Below, piece by piece: positions 7,608 through 15,809 of a DNA stretch of 23,471 nucleotides (within the stretch, counting starts at the first letter, position 1; each line of letters begins with the position of its first letter). Location of the stretch: positions 1 through 23,471 of the IMG/VR virus record IMGVR_UViG_3300042691_030591. The stretch is one strand, 5' to 3'. Below the pieces are notes generated by a model. It was not told the origin of the DNA, ran no database searches, and saw only the letters and a list, made by a program, of their open reading frames with translations. Both the position numbers and the translations under genes were made by a program. The stretch comes from a virus.

Positions 7608-8141
7608 ATGGCAGACTCCAACAACGTGAGAGTAGCGGTTACGGGAGCCTGGTATGTCGGGCAAACCAGCACTACTGCTCCTACTTCCGCAACATCGTCA
7701 CTGGACGCAGGGTTTAAAGACCTAGGCTACGTTTCCAGCGACGGCATCACTATCACCCGCGACCGCAGCACCAACGCACTACGTGCGTGGCAGAACTCAG
7801 ACCTAGTTCGTGAATCTGTAACCGAAGCGTCTATGACTTTCTCAGGAATGTTGATGGAAACCACCACCGACACACTTGAATTGTTCTACGGATCAGCAGT
7901 CGGCGTTGACGGTTCTATTGAAATCCAACCAGGAGAAACTGGTGGACGTAAGTCATTTGTAATTGACGTGGTAGATGGAACTGAAACCATCCGCTATTAC
8001 ATACCAGAGGGCGAAATCCTATCAGTTGGTGAGCAAGTTCTAGCAAACGGCGAAGCCGTAGGTTACAACATCACTGTTACCGCTTACGCATCCAGTGAGG
8101 GTTTCACTGTAAAGAAGTGGGTTGACTCGCTAGCAGCGTAG
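7608..8141 (+). CDS. Major tail protein (tail tube)
   Basis: This is the subunit that polymerises into the tail tube. The 177-residue protein has the pattern of actinophage tube proteins: NVRVAVTGAWYVGQTSTTAP at the N-terminus, then LDAGFKDLGYVSSDGITITR and RAWQNSDLVRESVTEASMTF, followed by a beta-rich body and YYIPEGEILSVGEQ near the C-terminus. GaF.dLGyvs.dGit.. is a recurring feature of this family. It follows AGAAAGG and is flanked by hairpins on both sides (7548-7576 and 8159-8193), which could raise its transcript level relative to neighbours. Its few Lys codons are mostly AAG, as in the capsid gene. Confidence 0.88.
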   Translation: MADSNNVRVAVTGAWYVGQTSTTAPTSATSSLDAGFKDLGYVSSDGITITRDRSTNALRAWQNSDLVRESVTEASMTFSGMLMETTTDTLELFYGSAVGVDGSIEIQPGETGGRKSFVIDVVDGTETIRYYIPEGEILSVGEQVLANGEAVGYNITVTAYASSEGFTVKKWVDSLAA

Positions 8142-8158
8142 TCTAACTCAAAGCGAAT

Positions 8159-8193
8159 GGGCGGGGAGATCGAGCACGGCGGTCTCCTCGCTC
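8159..8193 (+). terminator. Long GC-rich hairpin after the major tail gene
   Basis: Bases 8159-8172 can pair with 8180-8193 to give a 14-bp stem with three G-U wobbles and a seven-base loop (AGCACGG). Only a short TTT follows (8196-8198), so termination would be partial at best. The position between the major tail protein and the low-abundance tail chaperones fits an attenuator or a 3' end stabiliser that lowers downstream expression. The stem was traced base by base; the function is inferred. Confidence 0.6.
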
Positions 8194-8233
8194 ACTTTCC
8201 TACCGTGACCGTGACAACTAAGGAGTTTTTCAA

Positions 8234-8551
8234 ATGTCCGTGTTCAAACTGACAAAAACCAATCAACCGCCGTTTGAAGTAGAATATGACGGTAAGAAAT
8301 ATTCACTTCCAGGTAATGCACCACTATCACTGCTTGAAGTCATATCCAGTGAACCTATGCCAATTAACGCTACTGAAGACCAGACTGTTGAGTGGCAACA
8401 ACGAATTGGCACTGCAACAATGCGAATCTTTCTAGCAGACGTAATCCCTGCCGAATTAAAAAAAGCACTAAACCCAGCCGACTTACAACCGTTGGTAACA
8501 GCCTGGACTGAGCACGCAAAACTGGGGGAATCCTTAGGCTCTGGTCAGTAG
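8234..8551 (+). CDS. Tail assembly chaperone, short form (gpG-like)
   Basis: This is a predicted chaperone that coats the tape measure before tube assembly. It is the product read in the normal frame, 105 residues. It starts with beta strands (FEVEYDGKKYSLPGN), then LLEVISSEPMPINATEDQ and a helical part that includes RIFLADVIPAELKKAL and LQPLVTAWTEHAKLGES. This PL-rich opening followed by helices is the pattern of gpG-like proteins of actinophages. A strong ribosome binding site, AAGGAG, precedes the ATG. Near the 3' end, G-GGG-GAA at 8524-8530 allows a -1 shift into the reading frame of the following gene, giving a longer fusion. The location just before the tape measure is decisive for the family. 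Confidence 0.85.
   Translation: MSVFKLTKTNQPPFEVEYDGKKYSLPGNAPLSLLEVISSEPMPINATEDQTVEWQQRIGTATMRIFLADVIPAELKKALNPADLQPLVTAWTEHAKLGESLGSGQ
8524..8530 (+). other. -1 ribosomal frameshift site GGGGGAA
   Basis: In the zero frame the bases read G GGG GAA. A tRNA-Gly on GGG can re-pair with GGG one base back. The -1 frame has a TGA at 8509-8511 and the zero frame stops at 8549-8551, so any productive shift must occur in the 40 bases between them. This is the best candidate there. The A-site pairing after the slip (GAA to GGA) is imperfect, so this is a P-site dominated slip or a non-canonical version. Confidence 0.8.
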
Positions 8552-8925
8552 CGAGCAAACACCCGAACGAATTTGTCTACGACTTACGAGTATTAGGCAT
8601 CGGTATGGCTGATATAAACGTCACAATTTCATACGAAGAAGTTGCACGTCTAGTTGAAGTCATTGTTCAAGACCCAGAGTCCTGGCTACACGCTCGCATA
8701 GCAGACTGGCGACACCCAGCGTCCCGCACCGTGTTAACCCTTGCCGACGTTTACGACCTCCTAGTAGCCGTAAACAACACTAAAAAAGGCAAAAAACCAA
8801 AACCGTATCCAAGACCTTGGACTGGTCAGGCTAACGACAGTATCACAGTAGGTCGTAAAGCCAGCCAAACTCAAGAAAACATCAAAGCCATCTTAGCAAG
8901 AATGAGTGGCCGAGCAAAGGATTAA
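8527..8925 (+). CDS. Tail assembly chaperone, frameshifted T domain (gpGT-like)
   Basis: This part is expressed as the C-terminal extension of the preceding chaperone by a -1 frameshift: 98 residues from 8234, then 132 residues from 8527, about 230 in total. The -1 frame is open without stops from 8512 and reads LRLWSVASKHPNEFVYDLRV before the first ATG of its own at 8605. That HPNEF.YDLR segment is typical of actinophage gpT-like domains, so translation starting at 8605 alone would cut the domain. Further on it has VIVQDPESWLHARIADWRHP and a Lys/Pro-rich linker (KKGKKPKPYPRPW). In the family the T part binds tail tube protein and recruits it to the tape measure. Confidence 0.85.
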   Translation, partial: GILRLWSVASKHPNEFVYDLRVLGIGMADINVTISYEEVARLVEVIVQDPESWLHARIADWRHPASRTVLTLADVYDLLVAVNNTKKGKKPKPYPRPWTGQANDSITVGRKASQTQENIKAILARMSGRAKD

Positions 8926-8927
8926 GA

Positions 8928-10595
8928 ATGAGCGAAGTTGGCGTTGCGTATGTAACCCTTTCTGTCTCCACCGCAGGGATCGGTCAGGGCATTGCTTCAT
9001 CAATGAGCGGTATTCCAGGTCTAGCCACCAACGCAGGTGACCTAGCAGGTAAAGGCTTTGCAGGCAAAATGGGTGGCTACATTAAAAGCCTAGCAGGTCC
9101 ATTAGCCGCAACGTTTGGAGCGGTGGCAGTAGCCAACTACTTCAAAGGTGCTATTGACGACGCTTCTAACTTTGCAGAGCAAGGAGCAGCAGTTGCCCAG
9201 ATTTTCGGTGAAGACGGATCAGCAGCACTACAAAAACTTGCTGAAACTTCAGCCACAGCGTTTGGTTTATCAAAAGACAAACTACTTGAAGCCGCTAAAA
9301 CCTTTGGTGTTTATGGACAAGCCGCAGGCCTAGCAGGAGAAGCAAATTCAACATTCTCTACCGATATGTTGGGGCTTGCCAGAGACCTCGCGTCCTTCAA
9401 CAACACTTCAGTTGACGACGCAATTCTAGCACTAGGTGCTGGACTACGCGGTGAGTCAGAGCCGTTAAAACGTTACGGCGTGCTACTCGACGACGCCACA
9501 CTAAAAGCCAAAGCCTTTGAAATGGGCATTTATAAAGGCAAAGGTGTGCTTGACCAGCAAAGCAAAGTCTTAGCCGCACAACAAGTCATTATGGAAAAGA
9601 CCTCCACCCAGCAGGGTGACTTTGCCAGGACTTCCAGCGGTTTAGCCAACCAACAACGTATCTTAGACGCCAACTTGGCCAACCTAGGCATCACTATTGG
9701 CACGTTTCTATTGCCAGCAGTGACGGCGTTCACCGTAGCGATTAACGGCTTAGTGTCGTTTATCGCCGACAACTTGCCGTCCATTGCTGCATTCGTTGCA
9801 GTGTTGGGGACTTGGCTTATCGCTACTAACGCAGTTAGAATAGCCACCGCAATTTGGACAGGAGTTCAAGCCGTATTCAACGCAGTGATGGCTCTCAACC
9901 CGATTATGTTAATCGTGATCGCTATCGCTTTGCTGGTGGCTGCTATTGTGTGGGTAGCGACCAAAACCACCTGGTTCCAAGACGCTTGGACAGCAATGAC
10001 CAAATGGATTACCAGTGCTTGGGACGCAACCGTCAAGTTTTTTGACGAAACATTCAAGTCCATCGGCAAGTGGTTTAGCAACATTTGGAAAGGTGCTCAA
10101 AAAGCCTGGAACACTTTTGTTGGTTGGATCGACACCGCTGTCAAAACACTAGGTGACATTTTTACCAATGTTTTCAAGTTCATAGGTGACGCATTCAAAG
10201 GCTACATCAATTTCTGGATTTGGCTATTCGAGTCATTTATTAACTTCTTTGTGAATGGCATTAACGGCATTGTTGAAGGACTGAACGTCGTTTTAGACGG
10301 AATCAAACTGGCTTCTGGCGGTCTGATCACCCTACAAGTCGGTAAAATACCAAACGTCACACTTCCACGATTAGCCCAGGGTGGTATTGTTTACCCTAAG
10401 AGCGGCGGAGTTCCCGCTATTCTAGCAGAAGCAGGGCAACCAGAAGTGGTTGCACCGTTGTCTGACTTCAACAAAATGTTAGAACAAGGTAACGGTAAAA
10501 CGTTAGTCTACAATGCAGCACCAAACCAATCATTAGACGCTGAAACTGCACTGCTACAAGCAATGCGTAGAGCAAAGGTAATTGCAGGATGGTAG
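8928..10595 (+). CDS. Tape measure protein
   Basis: This protein sets tail length and is ejected with the DNA. The 555 residues are short for the family; using about 0.15 nm per residue, a known rule for helical tape measures, the tail would be near 80 nm. The N-terminus (VGVAYVTLSVSTAGIGQGIA) and the following Gly/Ala-rich helices match actinophage tape measures. A central hydrophobic region includes strong membrane-like segments near residues 284-300 and 324-345 (NPIMLIVIAIALLVAAIVWV), followed by Trp/Phe-rich amphipathic repeats (WFSNIWKGAQKAWNTF). The C-terminal GGIVYPKSGGVPAILAEAG block is also typical. It begins two bases after the chaperone stop and overlaps the next gene by seven bases. 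Confidence 0.93.
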   Translation: MSEVGVAYVTLSVSTAGIGQGIASSMSGIPGLATNAGDLAGKGFAGKMGGYIKSLAGPLAATFGAVAVANYFKGAIDDASNFAEQGAAVAQIFGEDGSAALQKLAETSATAFGLSKDKLLEAAKTFGVYGQAAGLAGEANSTFSTDMLGLARDLASFNNTSVDDAILALGAGLRGESEPLKRYGVLLDDATLKAKAFEMGIYKGKGVLDQQSKVLAAQQVIMEKTSTQQGDFARTSSGLANQQRILDANLANLGITIGTFLLPAVTAFTVAINGLVSFIADNLPSIAAFVAVLGTWLIATNAVRIATAIWTGVQAVFNAVMALNPIMLIVIAIALLVAAIVWVATKTTWFQDAWTAMTKWITSAWDATVKFFDETFKSIGKWFSNIWKGAQKAWNTFVGWIDTAVKTLGDIFTNVFKFIGDAFKGYINFWIWLFESFINFFVNGINGIVEGLNVVLDGIKLASGGLITLQVGKIPNVTLPRLAQGGIVYPKSGGVPAILAEAGQPEVVAPLSDFNKMLEQGNGKTLVYNAAPNQSLDAETALLQAMRRAKVIAGW

Positions 10596-11455
10596 ACTTA
10601 CAAATCGCTTTAATCAGTTCCACAGGTCAACGAATCAACCTAGGCACTACTCACCAAACTGACTTTATGTTAGGCACAGATGTGTCAGGTTTCGGCCTAC
10701 CGCAAGTCAGTGTGGACATCGCTGAGGGAGCAGGAGATGGTGGAACCTGGCAACGAACTCGACGTCTACCACGTGTAGTCGATCTACCGATACTGGTGTT
10801 TGGCACAAGCAGAGCAGACCTACAAACCAAACTCCGCTTACTTGGCCAAGTGGTGTCCGACCGTGAAGGTCCAGTCGTTTTACAGGCTGACTACGGCGAC
10901 GGCACTAGTGTCTACCTAAAAGGACACCTCATTGACGGCGGTCAAACAGAATACGGTAAAAACGCCAACCTTGACTTCTGTAGATGGGTGTTAAGTCTAA
11001 AATGCCCAGACCCTTATTGGACCCAAACTGAACCGTTATCTTTCACTATCAAACAAAACTTAGACACCGACGGTTTACTGCCTTATTTAGCAGAATTGCG
11101 ACTAACTGACAGTCAAGGTTTTGGCGACGTGATGGTAAACAACCCAGGTGAAGTTGAAGCCTGGCCAATTTGGGTAATCACTGGACCTTGCGATGGCTTC
11201 ACAATTGAAAACGACCAAAACATCGGTTTTAGTTATGACGCTACTATCACAAGCGGTAACCAAGTGAAGATCGACACTAAAGCAGGAACAGTAGAAAGTG
11301 CATCAGGAACTAACCTATATAGCAACCTGTCCACCGCACCTAAACTGTTTGCTTTCCCAACTGGAACTAGCAGTGTCTCGGTGGTGATTAACAACGCCGC
11401 CAACGACACGTTGGTTCAGTGCTACTTCAACCCACGTCACGAGGTAATTTACTAA
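10589..11455 (+). CDS. Distal tail protein (Dit-like)
   Basis: This is a predicted hub ring at the tail tip, linking tube and baseplate/fibre proteins (siphovirus tail component family). The 288-residue protein opens with beta strands and the segment YWTQTEPLSFTIKQ near the middle. The TRRLPRVVDLPILVFGTSRA block followed by LRLLGQVVSDREGPVVLQAD and LKCPDPYWTQ is characteristic of Dit-like minor tail proteins of actinophages: the cPDPYWt motif closes the N-terminal domain. The remainder is a galectin-like beta domain with WPIWVITGPCDGFTI. It lies directly after the tape measure, with which it overlaps by seven bases, and overlaps the next start by one base. Confidence 0.83.
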   Translation: MVDLQIALISSTGQRINLGTTHQTDFMLGTDVSGFGLPQVSVDIAEGAGDGGTWQRTRRLPRVVDLPILVFGTSRADLQTKLRLLGQVVSDREGPVVLQADYGDGTSVYLKGHLIDGGQTEYGKNANLDFCRWVLSLKCPDPYWTQTEPLSFTIKQNLDTDGLLPYLAELRLTDSQGFGDVMVNNPGEVEAWPIWVITGPCDGFTIENDQNIGFSYDATITSGNQVKIDTKAGTVESASGTNLYSNLSTAPKLFAFPTGTSSVSVVINNAANDTLVQCYFNPRHEVIY

Positions 11456-13413
11456 TGCAAATCCGAGACCTACTAATAGAAGTTAGAGACATAAACCTAC
11501 AAAAAGTAGGACGTATGCTAGCCACTGACTTAGTTAAGTTTGAAGCGGTTATGAGACTACGGAACGTAGGTTCTTGGAGCATTACACTACCAAAAAGCCA
11601 TCACCTCATTGACTACCTGAGAACTCCTGGGTCAGGCATTGTAGTCACCAGTCAAATTGGTGTTTTACTGTCTGGCCCAGTGACCTCAGTTGAGTTCGTA
11701 GCGGATCAGCAGCACCCAGACGGACTTTGGCAGGTAAAAGGCGTAGACGACTCAGTTCTACTAGGTGAACGCTTGGCATACCCAACACCAACGGTGGCTG
11801 ACGTAAGTCTACAAACAACAGCATATGACGTCCGAACTGGACCATCAGAGTCTGTTATTTATGACTTTATAGACGCCAATATCGGGCCATCAGCACCTGT
11901 TGAACGACGCGTATCCAACTTAACGTTAGGCAGCGACCTAGCCCGTGGCAACACAGTCACCGTGTCAGCCAGGTTTGAACGCCTAGGAGAACTATTAAGC
12001 CCACTAGCAGAAGTAGAAGGCTTCAATTTTGACATTGTTCAAAACGGCAACGTGTTGGTTTTTGAAGTAACTCAACCTACTGACAGATCAGCCTACGTTC
12101 GTATGGACATAGACAACAACCGACTTACATCAACAGCCTATTCTTACGCCAACCCAACCACCACACGTGCAATCGTAGCAGGCACTGGTGACGGAGTTGG
12201 ACGAGAATTGGTAGAAACCACAACGCCAGAATCACTAAACGCCGAAACCCAATGGGGCAGGCGTATAGAAACGTTCCTGGACGGACGTGGCGACGGTGGC
12301 ACAACCGAATTAGAACAAACAGGACGAGAAGCCCTAATCAAGGCAGGAACTACCATCACCAAAGTGTCGGTAACACCAACCGATGACACTACAATGGCTT
12401 ACGGATACGACTGGAATCTAGGCGACACCGTTACAGTAGTGGTAGCCGATCAGGAAATCCAAGCAACCGTCACTGAAGTTGGACTTTCAGTATCTAGTCA
12501 AGGCGTCAAAATAAACGCCACTGTTGGTGAACCGACAGGGTTTGACTTTGAAAGTGCCATTGGTCAACGGCAAAACCGAACTGAAGCCAGAGTTTCTTCA
12601 CTAGAACGAAACGTCGGAACAGGAAGCACAGGTAACGTCCCTGCTGGCGGCACAGACGGCCAGTTATTGGCTAAAGCGTCTAACAGCGATTACGACCTGG
12701 AGTGGATAGACAACACTGCTGACTGGACTTCCGTAGTGAAGCAAACAGTGGTTAACGGCACAGCCGCTACCATTTTACAAGGTCAAGCAGTTTACGTTAC
12801 AGGAGCAAACGGCACTAACATTTTAGTGGGACTGGCTGACGCCGATCAGGAGTCCACTTCATCTAAAACGTTAGGGTTAGCAGCAGGCAACATCGCACCT
12901 AATGGACACGGTTTTGTTGTTACTGAAGGTTTGTTAGCAGGGCTAAACACATCTGCCGCAACGGTAGGCGACCCAGTGTGGCTGTCTTCAACCGCTGGCG
13001 GTTTGATTTACGGATTAGCAAACAAACCATCAGCACCACAACACTTAGTTTACATTGGCGTTGTAACTCGCGTAAACAACAACAACGGTGAGATTTTTGT
13101 CAAACCACAAAACGGTTTTGAATTACAAGAACTCCACAACGTGGATCTCCACACCTCAGCACCAAGTAACAAACAAGTTCTAATGTTTGACGGCACTACC
13201 AACCTATGGAAAAACGCAGACGTAAGTTACGTCCATAACCAAACGGCATCAGTTGCCGTGTGGACCATTAACCACCCACTAAACTACAACCCTAACGTTA
13301 CTACCTTTGACACCGCAGGGTCTGAAATAGTTGGAGTGGTAGCACACCCAACGGCTACACAAGTGACCGTGACATTCAACCAATCAACCTCTGGTAAAGC
13401 CTACCTAACCTAA
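11455..13413 (+). CDS. Tail hub protein with fibre-like C-terminus (Gp37-like)
   Basis: This is probably the tail-associated hub (Tal-like / Siphovirus Gp37-like minor tail protein) that caps the tail tip. The ATG at 11455 overlaps the Dit stop as TAATG and has GAGG ten bases upstream. An in-frame ATG at 11419 lies inside the Dit gene and is less likely. The product is 652 residues. The first part (about 1-390) has the QIRDLLIEVRDINLQKVGRM opening, WSITLPKSH and VKGVDDSVLLGERLAYPTP, all typical of Gp37-like hubs. From about residue 395 the protein becomes fibre-like: GGTDGQLLAKASNSDYDLEW, a beta-rich stretch with VYVTGANGTNILVGLADAD, and a C-terminal domain near VWTINHPLNYNP. Host-surface contact is inferred for the latter. 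Confidence 0.78.
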   Translation: MQIRDLLIEVRDINLQKVGRMLATDLVKFEAVMRLRNVGSWSITLPKSHHLIDYLRTPGSGIVVTSQIGVLLSGPVTSVEFVADQQHPDGLWQVKGVDDSVLLGERLAYPTPTVADVSLQTTAYDVRTGPSESVIYDFIDANIGPSAPVERRVSNLTLGSDLARGNTVTVSARFERLGELLSPLAEVEGFNFDIVQNGNVLVFEVTQPTDRSAYVRMDIDNNRLTSTAYSYANPTTTRAIVAGTGDGVGRELVETTTPESLNAETQWGRRIETFLDGRGDGGTTELEQTGREALIKAGTTITKVSVTPTDDTTMAYGYDWNLGDTVTVVVADQEIQATVTEVGLSVSSQGVKINATVGEPTGFDFESAIGQRQNRTEARVSSLERNVGTGSTGNVPAGGTDGQLLAKASNSDYDLEWIDNTADWTSVVKQTVVNGTAATILQGQAVYVTGANGTNILVGLADADQESTSSKTLGLAAGNIAPNGHGFVVTEGLLAGLNTSAATVGDPVWLSSTAGGLIYGLANKPSAPQHLVYIGVVTRVNNNNGEIFVKPQNGFELQELHNVDLHTSAPSNKQVLMFDGTTNLWKNADVSYVHNQTASVAVWTINHPLNYNPNVTTFDTAGSEIVGVVAHPTATQVTVTFNQSTSGKAYLT

Positions 13414-13423
13414 GGAGACGCAC

Positions 13424-14827
13424 GTGGCAAAAACCTACCTAACCGATATCAACCTTAGCAAAAACGAGTTACAAAACGCTAAGATTCAAAACCTGGCAAC
13501 AGCACCAACACTTATAGCAGCAGACAGAGGTTTCATTTACTTTGACACTGCCTTAGGTAAGTTGCGTATTTGGGACGGCACTGCTTGGGACGACTTAGTT
13601 ATCTCTGGTGCTATCGTCAACGCAGACATTGCGTCTGGTGCTGCCATAGCAACATCTAAAATTGCAAACTTTGACACACAAGTTCGCACAAGCCGTCTGG
13701 ATCAGATGGCTGCACCAACAGCCGCAGTGTCAATGAACAGCCAGAAGATCACAAGCCTAGCAGAACCAACTGGAACTGCTGACGCAGCCACGAAAAACTA
13801 CGTAGACACAGCCGTCAGTGCTGCTTCAGCAGGTTTAGACGTCAAAAACTCGGTTCGTATGGCTACAACCGCCGACCTAACAGTAGGTCAGCCTTGTGCA
13901 GGAACACCTACTGTCACTTACAATAACGGAACTGCTGGAGTTGGGGCTACACTAACTATCGCAGCGGCAGGCGGTAACTGGACTGGAACTGCACCAACAA
14001 TTGAAGGTGGCATAACACCAGTAGTTGGAGACCGTGTTTTGGTTAAAAACCAAACCAACGCACTACAAAACGGTATTTACACCATTACAACCATAGGAAC
14101 GGCAGGAACTGCAACTTCTGCCGTTTTAACCAGAGCCACAGACGCTAACACAGCAGCCCTGTTAAGCCCAGGCACTTTCGTATTCACTGAAGTAGGTTCA
14201 CAAGCCGACACTGGTTGGGTGATGAACGCCGACTCACCGATCACAATGGGAACTAGCAACATCACCTGGACTAAGTTCTCAGCATCAGCAGATATCACTG
14301 ACGGTGACGGTCTAACCAAAGTTGGTAACGCTTTCAACGTCAACGTAGTGGCTAACCGCACTGCCATCACTAGCGACGCAGTGGACATTGCATCTACTTA
14401 CGTAGGTCAAACGTCCATCACCACCTTAGGCACTATCGCAACAGGAACTTGGGCTGCCACTACCATCGGTATAGGTAGAGGTGGAACAGGCTCTACAAAC
14501 GAACCTGACGCACGTTGGAAACTGGCGAAAACAGCCACAGCAGGAACAGTGTCTTGGCAGCCAGGCGAACTGGCAACCAGATATTACGTAAACTGCCCAG
14601 TTATCGCACCAGTCGGCGGTATAATCACCTGGACTATCCCACTACCTGGGACTGATACAACAATGGTGGACGGCATTATGGTGCAAATGCGTCAGTTGAA
14701 CGGAAACGTAGTAGAAGTAGACATTGACACTGCTGCTACCAGCGGGTCTAACGCTGCTGTGGTTCTATCCTGGAACTCGTCCACATCCACCACTTCCAGC
14801 CAATACCAGGCTGTTATCGTTTACTAA
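13424..14827 (+). CDS. Tail fibre protein, large
   Basis: This is a predicted fibre, 467 residues. The start is GTG with TAAGGAGAC upstream. The N-terminus reads MAKTYLTDINLSKNELQNAK and leads to FIYFDTALGKLRIWDGTAWD, a common attachment motif. It then has ITSLAEPTGTADAATKNYVD, repeated in many phage fibres, and a Gly/Thr/Ala-rich middle with DRVLVKNQTNALQNGIYTI, a fibre motif shared with cyanophages. Later come ITTLGTIATGTWAAT and IGIGRGGTGSTN, typical shaft repeats, and a compact beta-rich C-terminal head without visible catalytic residues. Trimeric assembly is normal for this class. Receptor specificity cannot be read from sequence. Confidence 0.82.
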   Translation: MAKTYLTDINLSKNELQNAKIQNLATAPTLIAADRGFIYFDTALGKLRIWDGTAWDDLVISGAIVNADIASGAAIATSKIANFDTQVRTSRLDQMAAPTAAVSMNSQKITSLAEPTGTADAATKNYVDTAVSAASAGLDVKNSVRMATTADLTVGQPCAGTPTVTYNNGTAGVGATLTIAAAGGNWTGTAPTIEGGITPVVGDRVLVKNQTNALQNGIYTITTIGTAGTATSAVLTRATDANTAALLSPGTFVFTEVGSQADTGWVMNADSPITMGTSNITWTKFSASADITDGDGLTKVGNAFNVNVVANRTAITSDAVDIASTYVGQTSITTLGTIATGTWAATTIGIGRGGTGSTNEPDARWKLAKTATAGTVSWQPGELATRYYVNCPVIAPVGGIITWTIPLPGTDTTMVDGIMVQMRQLNGNVVEVDIDTAATSGSNAAVVLSWNSSTSTTSSQYQAVIVY

Positions 14828-14844
14828 CCTAAGGACCGTGCCAA

Positions 14845-15657
14845 ATGGCTAAAGACGTATTAACTCAATTAAACCTCAAAGCACCTCTACAACTGAACGG
14901 ATCAGCAGGGACGTCAGGTCAAGTCCTGACATCTGCTGGCACTGGTGGCCCGCCAACCTGGGGCAGCAGCGGTTCGTTCACAGGTGGAACGTTGACCAGC
15001 GACCTAATTTTGGCAGCAGGTTCTGGAACTGTTGAACCGTTAAGGTTCCAAGCCAACTCTGCCACTCCTGTTGTCACCGCTGGTGCTTGGGACTACGACG
15101 GCGATAAGTTCTACGCAGTCACATCAGGCACTGCAACAGGTAGGTTGATGGTCCCCGCAATGGCGGTTGCCTATTCTACCGCAAACTCAAGCAACGCAAC
15201 AGGCACAACACCAGTGTCAATATTCCAAGCAGGAGCACGTGCTCTCACTTTAGAAGCAGCGAAAACCTACTATTTCTGTCTAAACTTAGGTTTGAACTAT
15301 TCTCACGCAGGAACTTCCACGTCAGTTCAGTTTGTCCCTACTTTTAGCCAGACACCAGTAGCGATCAACTACAACAGCGTTTTCATTTCCGCAACGTCTG
15401 GCGGTGTAGTCGGTTTTAGACACACAACCGCAGCAGCGTCATTCATCACACCTGGATTTGGTGCTAGCGTCACTGGAGCGACCGTGTTAATTGAGGGGTT
15501 TTTCCGATCCAACGCAACAACAGGTGGAACTATTGAGTTCAAGTTTCAACTGTCAGCAAGTAACGGAGCGACAGCGACAATGACCACTGGCTCGTTGCAA
15601 CAGGTTATGAAAATTGGAACTGGAACTCCAGGTGTAATCTCAGGAGCGTGGGCATAA
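14845..15657 (+). CDS. Tail fibre protein
   Basis: This is a second predicted fibre or receptor-binding protein, 270 residues. It starts MAKDVLTQLNLKAPLQLNG and continues with GTSGQVLTSAGTGGPPTWG, the same kind of module as GTDGQLLAKAS in the hub protein's C-terminus. This suggests shared ancestry or domain exchange among the fibre genes. The remainder is beta-rich with many Gly, Thr, Ser and Ala (for example GFRHTTAAASFITPGFGASV and VLIEGFFRSNATTGGTIEF), ending in a small Gly-rich tail. The ATG follows CTAAGGA. It overlaps the next small gene by one base. No enzymatic motif was seen; the C-terminal half resembles phage tail-spike-like beta sandwich domains only in composition. Confidence 0.75.
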   Translation: MAKDVLTQLNLKAPLQLNGSAGTSGQVLTSAGTGGPPTWGSSGSFTGGTLTSDLILAAGSGTVEPLRFQANSATPVVTAGAWDYDGDKFYAVTSGTATGRLMVPAMAVAYSTANSSNATGTTPVSIFQAGARALTLEAAKTYYFCLNLGLNYSHAGTSTSVQFVPTFSQTPVAINYNSVFISATSGGVVGFRHTTAAASFITPGFGASVTGATVLIEGFFRSNATTGGTIEFKFQLSASNGATATMTTGSLQQVMKIGTGTPGVISGAWA

Positions 15658-15788
15658 TGGACGAGATCAACAAACTGCTTGAACAATTTGGACGTGACGG
15701 TTATGTTAGTCCAGAAGATTTGAAAACAGTAGCCGACGTTGTTCGGCTTCTAGTGGACAAAGTTCAAGAATTAACAACATCAAACTAA
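15657..15788 (+). CDS. Small protein between fibre genes (43 residues)
   Basis: This is a short gene that starts in TAATG overlap with the preceding fibre gene and has CAGGAGC about ten bases upstream, so translation is well supported. The product is 43 residues, acidic and probably two helices: DEINKLLEQFGRDGY and PEDLKTVADVVRLLVDKVQE, separated by a Gly/Pro turn. No known domain was recognised. Location inside the fibre cluster suggests a fibre assembly chaperone or accessory virion component, which is only an inference. It was read directly from the sequence; the 21-base gap after it carries the next ribosome binding site. Confidence 0.65.
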   Translation: MDEINKLLEQFGRDGYVSPEDLKTVADVVRLLVDKVQELTTSN

Positions 15789-15809
15789 CAAAGAAAGCGA
15801 GACTAGACA

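Noticed and set aside
8605-8925. Second tail chaperone gene as an independent gene from its own ATG
   Set aside because: The frame is open and clearly coding upstream to 8512, and no ribosome binding site precedes the ATG, so frameshift expression explains it better.
11419-11454. Upstream ATG start for the tail hub protein
   Set aside because: It lies inside the Dit-like gene; the ATG at 11455 has a GAGG site and the TAATG overlap used elsewhere in this genome.
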